A stretch of 64,000 nt of DNA from UBA6168 sp041392505 (GTDB taxonomy: Bacteria; Bacteroidota; Bacteroidia; Chitinophagales; Saprospiraceae). This document shows positions 1 through 10,261 of this stretch, piece after piece. Position numbers and translations under genes: made by a program. The stretch spans positions 97,131 to 161,130 of the forward strand of contig JAWKLX010000017.1 of NCBI GenBank assembly GCA_041392505.1, given 5' to 3'. Every line of letters starts with the position of its first letter. Position 1 is the first letter of the stretch. The notes beneath the pieces were generated by a model. It did no database searches, was not told the DNA's origin, and saw only the letters and a program-made list of their open reading frames with translations.

Positions 1-404
1 AGATGCAGGTCGTGGTTTTCTTCCTCAAAAAGGATTTTATTTCCGTAAATGCTTTTGTACAAATTCCGGCTGACCTTGTACATCCCATCGAACCGCTCGG
101 AGAAGGGTTCCCAAATATGGGAGGCTGTTCCGTCATGAACCCTGAAAATGGACTTGCTGCCCGTCATTTCAGCAGACTCGGTAATCTTGTCGTCGGTGTA
201 ATAAGGAAACAGCGCATATTCAGCATTTTTGCGCCCGGCACTCAAGCCGCCATTGCTGGAAATGAACAGCCAATGGTCGGAGTCGCTGACGATGCTCATA
301 AAAAATGGGCGCAGCGCATCACTGTTTGAAATTTTAAAATAGTGTTCGTTGCCGATTTGGACTTGATCAAGTCCGGTAGTATTTGTTGTTTTTTCGTTTT
401 TCAT
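1..404 (-). CDS. N-terminal part of a large glycoside phosphorylase-like protein (partial)
   Basis: The frame is open from an ATG at 404 down to the window edge (about 134 codons) and is the last gene of the leftward glucan locus, 28 bp after the GH16 gene stop. The visible N-terminus contains IGNEHYFKI, a stretch around WLFISSNGGLSAGRKNAEYALFP and later SIFRVHDG. This resembles the N-terminal beta-sandwich of GH94/GH149-type inverting phosphorylases, which start by recognising a short glucan. No signal peptide is visible, which fits a cytoplasmic enzyme. Beside a laminarinase, a beta-1,3-glucan phosphorylase (GH149-like) would be logical, but the catalytic domain lies outside the window. The family assignment is inference from pattern and context; that a protein-coding gene exists here is much surer. 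Confidence 0.55.
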   Translation of the reverse strand, partial: MKNEKTTNTTGLDQVQIGNEHYFKISNSDALRPFFMSIVSDSDHWLFISSNGGLSAGRKNAEYALFPYYTDDKITESAEMTGSKSIFRVHDGTASHIWEPFSERFDGMYKVSRNLYKSIYGNKILFEEENHDLH

Positions 405-432
405 AAATATGTTTTTGCCTTAATTCTGACAC

Positions 433-1275
433 TCAATTATTCTCTTTGTACACCCTGACATAATCCACCAGCATGGTCTGTGGGAAAACGGTATTGGGGC
501 CTACTGGCCCAACAAAATTCCCACCTACTGCCATATTTAAAATAATGAAAAACGGCTGATCGAAAACCCATTCTCCATCCACATCTTCTGGGGTGATTTG
601 ATTGTACAAAACATCATCCACGTAAAAATTGATATAATCCGGCCCCCACTCAATTCCAAATATATGGAAGCCTGTATCAAATCGATCATTAGGCAAAATG
701 TACTCTTTACTCACGGACTCTCCGGCAGAATAACCCGGCCCGTGTACCGTTCCAACGAGCGTTGAAGGGGCTTGTCCACGATATTCCATAATATCTATTT
801 CGCCGCATTGTGGCCAACTCACTTCATCAATATTACTGCCCAGCAACCAGAACGCTGGCCATATACCTTGTCCCCAAGGCAATTGAATTCGTGCTTCAAA
901 GCGACCATACTGTTGTTCCACTTTACCCTTGGTGGTTATCCGGGCAGAGGTGTAACCAGAACCCTGAAAAGATTCTTGACGTGCAGTGATGTGCAACATA
1001 CCTCCTTCCACTTTGATGTTTTCCGGACGGTCGGTATAATACTGAAGTTCATTATTTCCCCAACCATTATCGCCTGTTCCAATTTCAACATTCCATGAAG
1101 CGGCATCAACAGGGCCATCCGTATCAAAGTTGTCCTCAAACGTGAGGTTGGTGAAAGTGGTCACCGTTTGGGTTTCGTCCGTTTCACAGCTGGAAATCAG
1201 GAACATGAAAGCCAATGATGAAATAATAATGCTGATAGGGGAGGTATATTTTTTTGCAAGAAATGGAGTTTGCAT
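433..1275 (-). CDS. GH16 family endo-beta-1,3-glucanase (laminarinase-like) lipoprotein
   Basis: A 280-residue protein with an N-terminal hydrophobic segment ending in LISSC (Cys30), a lipoprotein signal, so it is probably attached to the outer membrane. The GH16 catalytic signature GEIDIMEYRG is present, with nucleophile Glu159, Asp161 and acid/base Glu164. Upstream is WPAFWLLG, also typical of the family. GH16 enzymes with this EIDIME spacing cleave beta-1,3 or mixed beta-1,3/1,4 glucans with retention of configuration. Length is normal for a single catalytic domain, with no appended binding module. It lies between the glycan-binding lipoprotein gene and the phosphorylase-like gene, all on the same strand, consistent with one laminarin-type operon. 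The exact substrate cannot be read from the sequence. Confidence 0.93.
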   Translation of the reverse strand: MQTPFLAKKYTSPISIIISSLAFMFLISSCETDETQTVTTFTNLTFEDNFDTDGPVDAASWNVEIGTGDNGWGNNELQYYTDRPENIKVEGGMLHITARQESFQGSGYTSARITTKGKVEQQYGRFEARIQLPWGQGIWPAFWLLGSNIDEVSWPQCGEIDIMEYRGQAPSTLVGTVHGPGYSAGESVSKEYILPNDRFDTGFHIFGIEWGPDYINFYVDDVLYNQITPEDVDGEWVFDQPFFIILNMAVGGNFVGPVGPNTVFPQTMLVDYVRVYKENN

Positions 1276-1348
1276 TTTTATTATTTTTTATTGATTAATG
1301 AGAATTAGGGGTTAGGGTCGGCTGGTGAAAATCAATGGATTAAGGATA

Positions 1349-1381
1349 AGACTTTCCAAGTTTTCAAAACTTGGAAAGTCT
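1349..1381 (-). terminator. Perfect 16-bp hairpin between lipoprotein and GH16 genes
   Basis: AGACTTTCCAAGTTTT and its exact complement are separated by a single base. It lies 17 bp after the lipoprotein gene stop and about 75 bp before the GH16 start. There is no long T-run after it on the minus strand, so it is more likely an attenuating or mRNA-stabilising hairpin than a full terminator. Confidence 0.6.
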
Positions 1382-1397
1382 AAAATGCTGCTGAAAA

Positions 1398-3803
1398 TTA
1401 TTGTTGGTAAAAATAAACGTTATCAACGTAAAGCGTTCCAGCACCAGTAGGTAGCCCAGAAAGAATGAGCTGCGCCATGTGGGAAGTGCTGTTCAATCCA
1501 GCAAAATCTGAAAGTGAGAGGTCATAAGAAACCCATGATCCTTGAGGTAGATTGTCAAATACCAATTCATGCTCCGAATCATCACCACCCTGAAAAGCTC
1601 CATCCGCACCAAAATCAACCCATTTGATTCTAAAAGTGGTCATATTCGGCGTCCATATATCTACATGAAAATGGGTCATGGAAGAAGCATCAATCAAATT
1701 GCCACCAGTGGTTTCGATGCCGACGAAATCAAGACCGGAATATTTTTTTGTGTCATTTCCCTGAATTTGAACATCCTCCAAATTGGCTGCCGACCAATCT
1801 GTTTTCCATGTATCAACAGGGACATTGGTATAGGCATTACTGAACATGGAAATGACATTGGCTGCATTTTGGGTCGGTGTTGGAGCAGCGGTAGTTGGAT
1901 CGACACCTCCACTTGAGCTTTTATAGAAATAAATGTTATCCAAATAAATATCCCCGTTTCCATCAAATTTAAACTGAATTAGATCAGCAAGGTCAACCGG
2001 GGAAAAATCTCCCAGCGGGATGTCAACACTCGCCCAACCAGAAGTTGGTACTGATAAAGTTTTTGGCGTTTCAATTGGTCCAGGACTAATCAAATATACA
2101 TTCAGGGCAGAGGAGTTGGCCGTCCAATAATCTATGTGCAAAAACTCCATTCCACTCACATCTGCACTGCCATTTAGTTCCAAACCTTGGAAATTCAACC
2201 CTCCATAGCGCAGTGTATTATTACCAGCAATATTGACTTCTGAAACTTGAGTGGCTTGTCCCCAATCTGGGTTAAGATTAGAATTTAGATTGGAGTATGC
2301 ATCACTGAAAATTGAAATGACATCGGCTGCATTTTGCGTTGGTGCTGGAGCAGCTACCGTTGGCCCTGTAGGGCCTCCGGTTCCACCACCATCATCATAG
2401 AAGTAAATATTATCAACATAGATATTGGATATGGTCGCATCTGAAATAAACACGATCTGGGCTAAGTTGGAGCGTCCGGTGAGGCCCGCCAAATCTGAAA
2501 AAGCAACATCAAGGCTATACCATTGACCATTTGCTAAATCGGAATTGTCAAGTGTAATTTCACCAGCAGAATCGTCGCCGGTTCCAAATGTATTATCCGG
2601 GCCAACATCAGCAATTCTTATAATCAAATAGTCGTCAGGATCCAAATTTTCTCTGGGTTGAATATCCACGTGAAAGTGGGTCATCGAAGAAGCATTAATT
2701 GTCGGAACGTCTACTAGGAATTGGATGCCTACAAAATTCAACTCTGTATAGGCAATAATGTTATCCCCATTGATATTGACATCATCCTGACCAAGGGTCG
2801 TTTGATAAGGCGCCCAATAACCGTTATAATAGTCCACTGGCTCATTGACATACACATCTGAAAAAATAGAGATTACATCCGATGGGTCTTGTGTAGGTGT
2901 TGGGGCGGAACCAAAACTTCCTGTTACCGTAACTCTTGCGGAACCTTTAGCCTCTATACCACCTAACGTGGCCGTGATAACTGCATTACCACTGCTCACT
3001 GCTGTAATCACACCTTGATTGTCAACGGTCGCTACACTGGGATTGGAAGAAGTAAACTCGAAGTAAGCTGGAGCGACACTAATGGTTTGGTCCTGCCCAT
3101 TGTCCAAATTAAAAGTTTGCGTTAAACCAGGAACAGGAGTCTGTACACCAGCAAATGTTGTAATAACACCATCTTCGCCATTAAAAATAGCAGGCCTTGG
3201 TTGTGCTACTGTTCCCAATTTTTCAAATTGTAATTCATCAATCCAAAAGGTGTACCCCTCATTATTTTCAGGGCCTTCCGCATACCAAAATAAGCCGCTT
3301 TCTTGGGTTAATTTGGCGGGGTCAGGAATGGCAATTGTATATTGCCTCCAATTGGTGGTGAGTTCTAAATTATTGAGTGTTGTCAGGTATTTGTTTTCCC
3401 TGAAATCTTGTCCAAAACCGATTTCATTGATAGTTCCTTTTTTGGTGGCTTTCGCCCAAAAGGTAAGGGCATCAAATTCAGAAAGGTCACGTCCGCCATA
3501 ATCTGGGAAAATAGCTCCGGCATAAGCTCCGTTTGGATCACCCACATTGGGCACATCAAAGCGCATAGCCGAAGACCCAGCGTATTTGGTTTCTTCATCT
3601 ACAGTAAAAGCTGCAAAGTAAGAACCACCAAAAGGCAGGTACTCCAATCCTGCGCTGAACCCATCAATGTAAACGAGCCCATTTTTTGGAAAGGTGGCCG
3701 GTTTTGCATCGTCTGAAAGGTCTCTTTTGCAGTTACTAAAAATGAATGCCAATCCAAATAAGAATAGAAAAGTTGATGATTTTATGATTATATTTTTTTT
3801 CAT
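1398..3803 (-). CDS. Multi-domain surface glycan-binding lipoprotein
   Basis: An 801-residue protein with a lipoprotein-like leader ending FSNC (Cys25) followed by KRD. Residues about 40-195 form a CBM-like beta-sandwich (FDALTFWAKA, ending FWIDELQFEKLG). Residues about 205-300 form a bacterial Ig-like (Big_2) domain with the signature SSNPSVATVDNQGVITA. The rest is three repeats of about 150 residues, each opening with AP(T/A)PTQ-x(4)-VISIFS and ending IYVDNIYFY or similar. These repeats look like carbohydrate-binding beta-sandwiches. No catalytic motif is visible. By position between two glycoside hydrolases it is probably the surface glycan-binding protein that holds the glucan for GH16. 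Domain names are pattern recognition, not a profile search. Confidence 0.75.
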   Translation of the reverse strand: MKKNIIIKSSTFLFLFGLAFIFSNCKRDLSDDAKPATFPKNGLVYIDGFSAGLEYLPFGGSYFAAFTVDEETKYAGSSAMRFDVPNVGDPNGAYAGAIFPDYGGRDLSEFDALTFWAKATKKGTINEIGFGQDFRENKYLTTLNNLELTTNWRQYTIAIPDPAKLTQESGLFWYAEGPENNEGYTFWIDELQFEKLGTVAQPRPAIFNGEDGVITTFAGVQTPVPGLTQTFNLDNGQDQTISVAPAYFEFTSSNPSVATVDNQGVITAVSSGNAVITATLGGIEAKGSARVTVTGSFGSAPTPTQDPSDVISIFSDVYVNEPVDYYNGYWAPYQTTLGQDDVNINGDNIIAYTELNFVGIQFLVDVPTINASSMTHFHVDIQPRENLDPDDYLIIRIADVGPDNTFGTGDDSAGEITLDNSDLANGQWYSLDVAFSDLAGLTGRSNLAQIVFISDATISNIYVDNIYFYDDGGGTGGPTGPTVAAPAPTQNAADVISIFSDAYSNLNSNLNPDWGQATQVSEVNIAGNNTLRYGGLNFQGLELNGSADVSGMEFLHIDYWTANSSALNVYLISPGPIETPKTLSVPTSGWASVDIPLGDFSPVDLADLIQFKFDGNGDIYLDNIYFYKSSSGGVDPTTAAPTPTQNAANVISMFSNAYTNVPVDTWKTDWSAANLEDVQIQGNDTKKYSGLDFVGIETTGGNLIDASSMTHFHVDIWTPNMTTFRIKWVDFGADGAFQGGDDSEHELVFDNLPQGSWVSYDLSLSDFAGLNSTSHMAQLILSGLPTGAGTLYVDNVYFYQQ

Positions 3804-3854
3804 GATTGAATTTTTTTTTATTGACGATTATTAGAGAATTATTCGAGGGCTGGC

Positions 3855-6800
3855 CTATTTACCAATGTTGACGTGGATGTATGTCCTAAGTTCCCATTCC
3901 GACCCATTGTCAAAACCCACTGGGCTAATGATTGGCTCTGTGGCAAACTCAGAAGCAGTTTGGTTGGGAAGATAGCGAGGTGAAAACTCGTCCAAAGAAC
4001 GCCAAGTCCAGCGTATCCCCATCTGGGTACTTGGCAATAAGAACCAATCAGGTTTGCCCAAAGTAGTGGAGAGGTCCAACATCAACTGGATGGGGTAGGT
4101 AAGGTTGAAGTCACGGTGATAATCAAATGGACCCCAGTCATTGACCTGAAATTGGGACGTTAACTTCAATTTTTTGTAGATCGCCCTCAAGTCCATGGCA
4201 TAACGTTCAATGAGCCTGTCATCACTTCCGTTTGATTGAGCAGTTCCCATGAGGCCATTTGCAATAAGTCCAAAGTCTGGGTTCAATTTTGAGACAATTC
4301 TCACGTTGGCTTCCCATAGATCATGTGCAGGTGCAGACTGAGGAAAAGCAAAAGAGGTACGGTTGCTCAAAAAACCGATGGCCGCATCCTGTGTGGTGGG
4401 GAGGTGTCGGTAAACAAAACCGGCGCTCATGGCAAATTTGGCATCTTCCGCACGGTCGTTGTCCCATTCGTACATCCAAGTACCCGGAGTGGGGTCAAAC
4501 GTGATCAGCAATTCGCCAGCAACGGTTTCCCGGTTGGCCCTTACGGCGAATGGATCATCTTGGATATTTCTCAATCGGCCTGGGGATTGGACATCATTTG
4601 GAATAGGGTCAACGAGAGGTTTTTGCCATAAGAAGTTCGGTGCGATTTGGAAATTGCCGATTAAATAGGTAAAACCAGTCAAGAAATTGTTTTGGTTGCC
4701 GCTGCCACTGTCCTTTAGCCTCCAGCCCGTAAAAGTCCGGGTCGCATCAAACCCGCCATTGGCGACCAGCCCCATGGTGGCAGCCTGTGCATACCAATTA
4801 AAAGCCCCTTTGGAAAATTTGATTTTTGCTTTACCCCCCCAGTTGTCGGAAGTTTTTATCTCATCTTCGAATACTTCGTATTTGCCCGGTTCACCCGTTA
4901 CAATCTGGAAGCTCCTGCCATTAAGGGGTGAGCCACCCCAAATCCCTCCTAATTCTATTGCTAAAGGCCCAATTTCTCTTTCAATATGCAGGGTCGCCCT
5001 GCGGGTTTTAGGAAGTGGGACGGCAATGGAAGTTACAAATTCAGGTGCATCGTCAATATCTTCGTGAAACACCCCGGTTACTTTAAAGTGTTTGATTTCC
5101 CTGCCGTATTTTACTAAAACTGCAGGGTTTGCTCCCCACCACAATTGAGGGCCAAAGGCAGCGTGCAATCCATTAAACCCTTTTTTCCCATCTATCTCCA
5201 TCCCTAATATCTCTCCGTTATAAAGATCCAAGTTAGGGCCATAGTTGGCTTCTGGATAGAGGCCAAAGAAGTCACCTTCATAACCCCAATGGTAGTGACC
5301 AGTCCTGTAGAACCCTCTCACATCAAAATCATCGGTTGTCCAATCAAAGTCTGCATTGTAAAGCCTGAAATTGCCATCGCTCCTATCTCCAGTACGATTG
5401 CGAACTACATTTTCGTAAAATATTTCATTAATAGGATTATCCGCTACATTGCCAACTAGATTGAAACTGGCACTGGCCCTTAGGTTAGCGGTAGGATTTG
5501 CTTCCACACCAAAAAAGAAGGACTGCATGTGGTCAAAGCCAAGTTCATCGGGATAAGAAGCTTGGGTCGGATCATTTTGGGTAGCAGGGTCGGGTTCATC
5601 CGGAGTGGTGATCAAGCTACCGCCTGTATTATAGGTCTCAAATTTTGCCCTAAAATTACTTAGCCGGATTTTTTGGTTACTCTCCAAAGCCGCTTTGTCC
5701 CCGCGTGCCCGGAGCATGGCATCCACGAGCTGGATATTATCAAAATATGCATTCACAGACGCAGCGGTCGTACCGGGTGCATAAGGGTTCAATTGGTGCG
5801 CTTCTTTCAGCGCATAGTAAGCTGCTCTTGGGTAAAGGGTGTATAAACCCCGCTCGTTGGTAGGCCCTTTGGCACAGATCCCGAACCACTCTTCGTTCAT
5901 GTTGTTTTCACCTGCTGCATAATCTTTGAAGTAACCGCCATTGGACCAGGAAGCATTGTTGTCATGCACGTCCGCATTTTTTCTATCATCAAACCCAAAC
6001 TTCCACCAACCATCGCTGAACTGAAAGGTGAAACCACCAATTGAATTACCTACTTTCCCCAATCCTGCAGCGTTCTCGTATATCTCTTTCCAGTTCCCCA
6101 CCATGTAATAAGCCTGCGACTCCTGATCTTCGGCATTATCCACAGCATTGAAAGCATCCGCCCCAAACTCTGTAAACATGATCGGTTTATTGAGTTTTTC
6201 TTTCACTACCTGAAACATATCCCCAAACGAAACTCCCCTGTAAACATTCGTTCCAAATATATCTACATCCTTACATTCATCCGCAATGATGTCGATAAAC
6301 AGTACATCGCCGTTGCAAAGCGCTACCGGGTGGTTTGAGTCGATGGCCTTCATCGCCTTAGCAGCGTCATTCATCAATTTGTACATCGGCCGGCCCCGCT
6401 TTTCGCCTATATAATTCCTTTCCGCATCGCTGTCAGGAAAATCTTCCGTTTCGGCTCCTTGCCAGAAAAGACCATAATTGTTTTCATTGCCCAAGAGGTA
6501 CAAAAGAAGCCCCGGAGTGTTTTTATAATCTTTGGCCAGTTGGGTTATTTCATCCATCAAGAGCTTTTGAGTTTTTGCTTCGTCATAGATGGTAATAGGC
6601 GTCCAAACGCCATCTATGGTTAGCCCATACCTCCCAAAAGAATGGTTGAGCATAGTGTAGATGCCATAATTCTCATAAATGTATTTAATCCACTTGGCGG
6701 GCACACCCGTGTATTGTCTGATTACATTTACGTTCATGTTTTTCAATAGACCCATCTCTGCATCTAATGCAGACTTAATAATGTCGTCTGGCTTTTCCCA

Positions 6801-6998
6801 AAATCCCGCATTTACGGTATTTGTACCGATGGGGATATAATCCCAGTTCATGCCGTTGATCATAAAGTCTTTACCATTCACGACGAGTTTTTGACCATCG
6901 CTGTTATCGGTAACCGAAACTCGATCAACTTGGGCAAATAAGGAGGTGGAAAGGAAGAATAGAATTAAGGTTTGTGTAATGTTTTTCATGTTTACCAT
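3855..6998 (-). CDS. GH clan-A (GH2/GH5-like) glycosidase fused to a C-terminal beta-barrel-like domain
   Basis: A 1047-residue secreted protein (signal ending FLSTSLFAQ). Residues about 30-420 are a TIM-barrel glycosidase: LLGNENNYG places the acid/base at Glu172, and KPIMFTEFGADA places the nucleophile at Glu277, the usual beta-4/beta-7 pair of clan A. From about residue 490 the protein becomes a long run of alternating aromatic/hydrophobic strands with short polar turns (for example SFNLVGNVAD, VRGFYRTGHYHWGYEGDFFG, WELRTYIHVNIGK at the C-terminus), which looks like an outer-membrane barrel rather than accessory Ig domains. An ATG three codons in (6989) is an equally good start. It is the first gene of the glucan locus. 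The exact GH family is not certain. Confidence 0.72.
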   Translation of the reverse strand: MVNMKNITQTLILFFLSTSLFAQVDRVSVTDNSDGQKLVVNGKDFMINGMNWDYIPIGTNTVNAGFWEKPDDIIKSALDAEMGLLKNMNVNVIRQYTGVPAKWIKYIYENYGIYTMLNHSFGRYGLTIDGVWTPITIYDEAKTQKLLMDEITQLAKDYKNTPGLLLYLLGNENNYGLFWQGAETEDFPDSDAERNYIGEKRGRPMYKLMNDAAKAMKAIDSNHPVALCNGDVLFIDIIADECKDVDIFGTNVYRGVSFGDMFQVVKEKLNKPIMFTEFGADAFNAVDNAEDQESQAYYMVGNWKEIYENAAGLGKVGNSIGGFTFQFSDGWWKFGFDDRKNADVHDNNASWSNGGYFKDYAAGENNMNEEWFGICAKGPTNERGLYTLYPRAAYYALKEAHQLNPYAPGTTAASVNAYFDNIQLVDAMLRARGDKAALESNQKIRLSNFRAKFETYNTGGSLITTPDEPDPATQNDPTQASYPDELGFDHMQSFFFGVEANPTANLRASASFNLVGNVADNPINEIFYENVVRNRTGDRSDGNFRLYNADFDWTTDDFDVRGFYRTGHYHWGYEGDFFGLYPEANYGPNLDLYNGEILGMEIDGKKGFNGLHAAFGPQLWWGANPAVLVKYGREIKHFKVTGVFHEDIDDAPEFVTSIAVPLPKTRRATLHIEREIGPLAIELGGIWGGSPLNGRSFQIVTGEPGKYEVFEDEIKTSDNWGGKAKIKFSKGAFNWYAQAATMGLVANGGFDATRTFTGWRLKDSGSGNQNNFLTGFTYLIGNFQIAPNFLWQKPLVDPIPNDVQSPGRLRNIQDDPFAVRANRETVAGELLITFDPTPGTWMYEWDNDRAEDAKFAMSAGFVYRHLPTTQDAAIGFLSNRTSFAFPQSAPAHDLWEANVRIVSKLNPDFGLIANGLMGTAQSNGSDDRLIERYAMDLRAIYKKLKLTSQFQVNDWGPFDYHRDFNLTYPIQLMLDLSTTLGKPDWFLLPSTQMGIRWTWRSLDEFSPRYLPNQTASEFATEPIISPVGFDNGSEWELRTYIHVNIGK

Positions 6999-7329
6999 TG
7001 ATTAAGGACTTGAGTACTATTTTATAGAGCAATTCGCTAAAGAAGTTATAACTAATGGAGCTCTATTTAGTTGACAATTTAATACGGAACTTTTGCCAAT
7101 GAACTTTGGCTTGTCGCCTATCAAAATTCTGTGAATTTAAGTTTTTGTTCCGTTTCGTTTCAAATCTGTATCTGAAATTGATACAAAAGTAATGTTTAGG
7201 TTTTTGAAGGATTCAATCTTGTACCCCATCAATTATTTCATCATAGGAAAAAATTACTACTACAAATTTTTATTGTTGGTCACCTAAGTCATTGATTATT
7301 AGATATATTTGTCCGACATAAACTTGCAC
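6999..7329. promoter_or_regulatory. Divergent intergenic region of the glucan locus with a regulator promoter
   Basis: This AT-rich gap separates the leftward glucan operon from the rightward regulator gene. TATATTTG at 7304-7311 matches the Bacteroidota -7 consensus TAnnTTTG and lies about 19 bp before the ATG at 7330. That favours the ATG over the TTG at 7309, which overlaps the box itself. A matching -33 TTG at standard spacing was not found. No clear promoter for the leftward operon was picked out. Confidence 0.5.
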
Positions 7330-10196
7330 ATGAATAATATGATATGCAAATCGATGCTTATTTTCTGTTTGTTCTTCTTCCTTTTATCAACCTACTCAAC
7401 CTCTGCGATAAATGGGAAATACCCGATTCAAAATTTTACCCCTAAGGATTACAAGGCTGGTATTCAGAACATAGACTTTGCTCAAAACAGGAACATGGCC
7501 CTTTTTGTGGCCAACAATTTAGGGGTACTTTCTTACAATGGAAATGAATGGGAAGTGCGTGCTTTTGAAAGTGGGAAGAAGGTAAGGTCTTTGGCATTTG
7601 ATGAAAATACCAATCGATTATATGTAGGCTCTCAAGGGACGTTCGGTTTTTATGATGCCGATTGGAATTATGTTTCCCTGATCGAAAAAATTCCGCTCGA
7701 CCATAGGGATTTTGATGAGGTTTGGGACGTTTTTCTGGCAAATTCAAAAGTTTATTTCTGCACGTTTCAAGGCATCTACGAGTTCGACGGCCAATCCGTG
7801 TCGGTCATTATTCACGAAGCAGGACTGGATCGGTCATTTTGTATCAACAATAACCTTTTTACCCAAAATCAACAGGGGACATTATTCGAAATAAAAGAAA
7901 AACAGCTTGTTCCATCCTACCCGCAGCACCAGACCAATCAGATTATTGCCAGTATCATCCCGCATGAGGAAGGGTATTTATTGTTTTACAACTCTGGCGA
8001 AATAGAGTTTTCTACTGCTTTTGGAGCTACCTCGAAATATCATGACTTGGTTGACGCCTTACAAGGGAAATATGTGAACCATGTGCTGCAGCTCTCAGAC
8101 ACTCGCTTGGTGATTTCGACCCAAACGGCTGGTCTGTTTTTGTTTGATTTACAAGAGGAGGTGTTTGAGAACATCACCACGCAGGATGGCCTGCAAACAA
8201 ACGCCTGTTTGCGAGCTTTTCAAGACCATGCCGGAAACCTATGGGTGGGGATGCAAAATGGGATAGCGCTCGTGGGCATCAACTCGCCGATGCGTTTCAT
8301 TAATCAGGAAATCAACATTGAAGGGAGCGGCTACGATGCTTATGAAGTGGAAGAAGGCACTTATTACACCACCTCGAATGGTATCTATTTTTTAGCAAAA
8401 AATGCTACTCAAAGCAAGTTTTTGCCAGGCACCGAAGGCCCCGCTTATGGCATTCAGAAAATCGCTGGTAAACTTTACGCTGGACATCACACGGGCTTGT
8501 TCCTTTTGGAAAATGAGAATGCCAAGCGTTTGGCCGACACCGATGGTTTATGGTAGGTAAAGCAATTGCGTGCCAAGCCTGAGTTTGCCATCGGGGGCAC
8601 TTATTCTGGCCTGTATCTTTTTAAGTTGAATGAAAAACTGAAGTTGGCTGCTGTGCAAAAAATCGATGGCTTCAATGAATCAAGCCGTTTTTTCGAAGAG
8701 GATCAAAAAGGAAATATTTGGGTGGGGCAGTTTTACAAAGGTTTGTACCAATTGGAACTTTCAGAAGCCTTGACCGAAGCATCAGTCAAGAAAGTGACTG
8801 CTGAAGATGGGGCGCCCATTGATGAGCAGATCATCCTGAGCAAGATCGACAACGAACTTTACTTGGCCACAAGGAAGGGCCTGTACCAAATCGATCAAAC
8901 GACTGACCGGATTGTGAAGCCTTCCCAATTTTCGAAGACATTGGAGAGCAGCTCATCTATTTGCTGGTGCAAGACAACCAAAAAATATCCATGTGATTGC
9001 AGAGAACACGGTGGGCTTTTTCAAGCAAGCCGTTCGAACAATTACATTTTTGTTCCTCTTCTTGTTTCAATTGCGCCTATTCTCATTAATGACTTGCTGA
9101 ATGTTTCGGTCAATACAGACGATGTGGGTGCTTTTCAATGCCAATGAGGGTTTTATCCATTACAGCACCGAGTTGGAAGACCGATTGTTTGACGAGAAGC
9201 CGCTATTGGTGAAAAGGCTTTAGCGTCACGGAAGACAGTATTTTATATGTCCGTAATCCGTTTGAGGCCATACCTGAAAATGAAAAAGAAGATCGTCGTT
9301 TCCCATCGGGCGAAAGTTTTGCAGTTTTATGTAGAATCATTTCAATATAAAAATATCAACAACCAGCAGTTTCGGTATTTTTAAAAGGTTTTGATGAGAA
9401 TTTTGGAGAATGGACGAACGCACAATAAAGGAATATACTAACCTTTTTGGAGGGGGATTATGAATTTTTGTTATGACAAAAAACAACATTGGGGTAACCA
9501 CTTCAAGCCAGCCCTTTTTTTTTGGTTGTAAACCACCCTTTCACAGAAGCCTATGGGCCAAAATTTTATATGTGGTCGTTGGCATATTGACGCTGCTTTT
9601 GGTTTCGATGTACCAAAGGCGCAGGTACAACCGAAAAGCGAAAGAGGCGGAAAAAACCAAACAGCTGGAACTGGCGAAAAGCAGCAGGAATTGATCGAAA
9701 TAGAACAAAAGAAAGAACAAGAACTGCTGGCACTGGAGGAGGATAAAATGAAAATCGAATTGCGCCACCTGAACAACCTGCTGGCCGCATCCACGATGAA
9801 CCTGGTAGTGAAAACGAATTTATTGAAACCATTAAAGAGAAAATACAGGAAGTCAACCGCAAAGGGAAAAAATAAGGAAACAAAACAAGCTCTGGAACAG
9901 ATCGTAAAAGGAAATCAATATTACCCTCAGGCTGCAAGAAGATTGGGAACAGTTCGAATACCATTTTGACCAAGTACACGGGGATTTTTTGAATCGGTAT
10001 TATGGAAGAGTACCACGACCTTTCGCCCAATGAACAGAAACTATGCGCCTTCTTGCGCCTTAATTTGAACTCAAAAGACATTGCCAACCTCATGGGCGTT
10101 TCCCTGCGGGGAGTGGAAGTCGCCCGCTACCGCCTGCGCAAAAAATTAGGGGTAAATACTGGGCAAAACCTGTCCAAGTTTATTTTGGAATATTGA
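7330..10196 (+). pseudogene. SusR-like sensor: beta-propeller, Y_Y_Y, TM, coiled coil, LuxR-type HTH (frame broken)
   Basis: Read across several frames this is one regulator of about 950 residues. It has a signal peptide, a periplasmic two-component-type propeller (from 7400), a Y_Y_Y domain around 9320-9470 (RYFLKGFDENFGEW), a TM helix near 9560-9615 (ILYVVVGILTLLLVSMY), a Lys/Glu-rich coiled coil to about 9800, and a LuxR-type HTH at 10020-10190 (LSPNEQKLCAFLRLN, SKDIANLMGVS). It has no histidine kinase, so a sensed glycan would act directly on DNA binding. An in-frame TAG sits at 8554-8556, and frame changes lie near 8930-8990, 9140-9240, 9330-9400, 9520, 9680, 9820 and 9920-10000. Transcribed away from the glucan genes, it should be their activator. 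Real decay and sequencing indels cannot be told apart here. Confidence 0.8.
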
Positions 10197-10261
10197 AGTT
10201 GCTTTTGGTTCTCAAAAATAAGATGTGTTTAATAACATCAAGTCTTCATTAAATTAGACTG

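Noticed and set aside
8554..8556. In-frame TAG read as a sense codon (stop recoding)
   Set aside because: kynU, kmo and other intact genes end with TAG at the expected length, so TAG is an ordinary stop. The TAG in the regulator is better explained by mutation or error.
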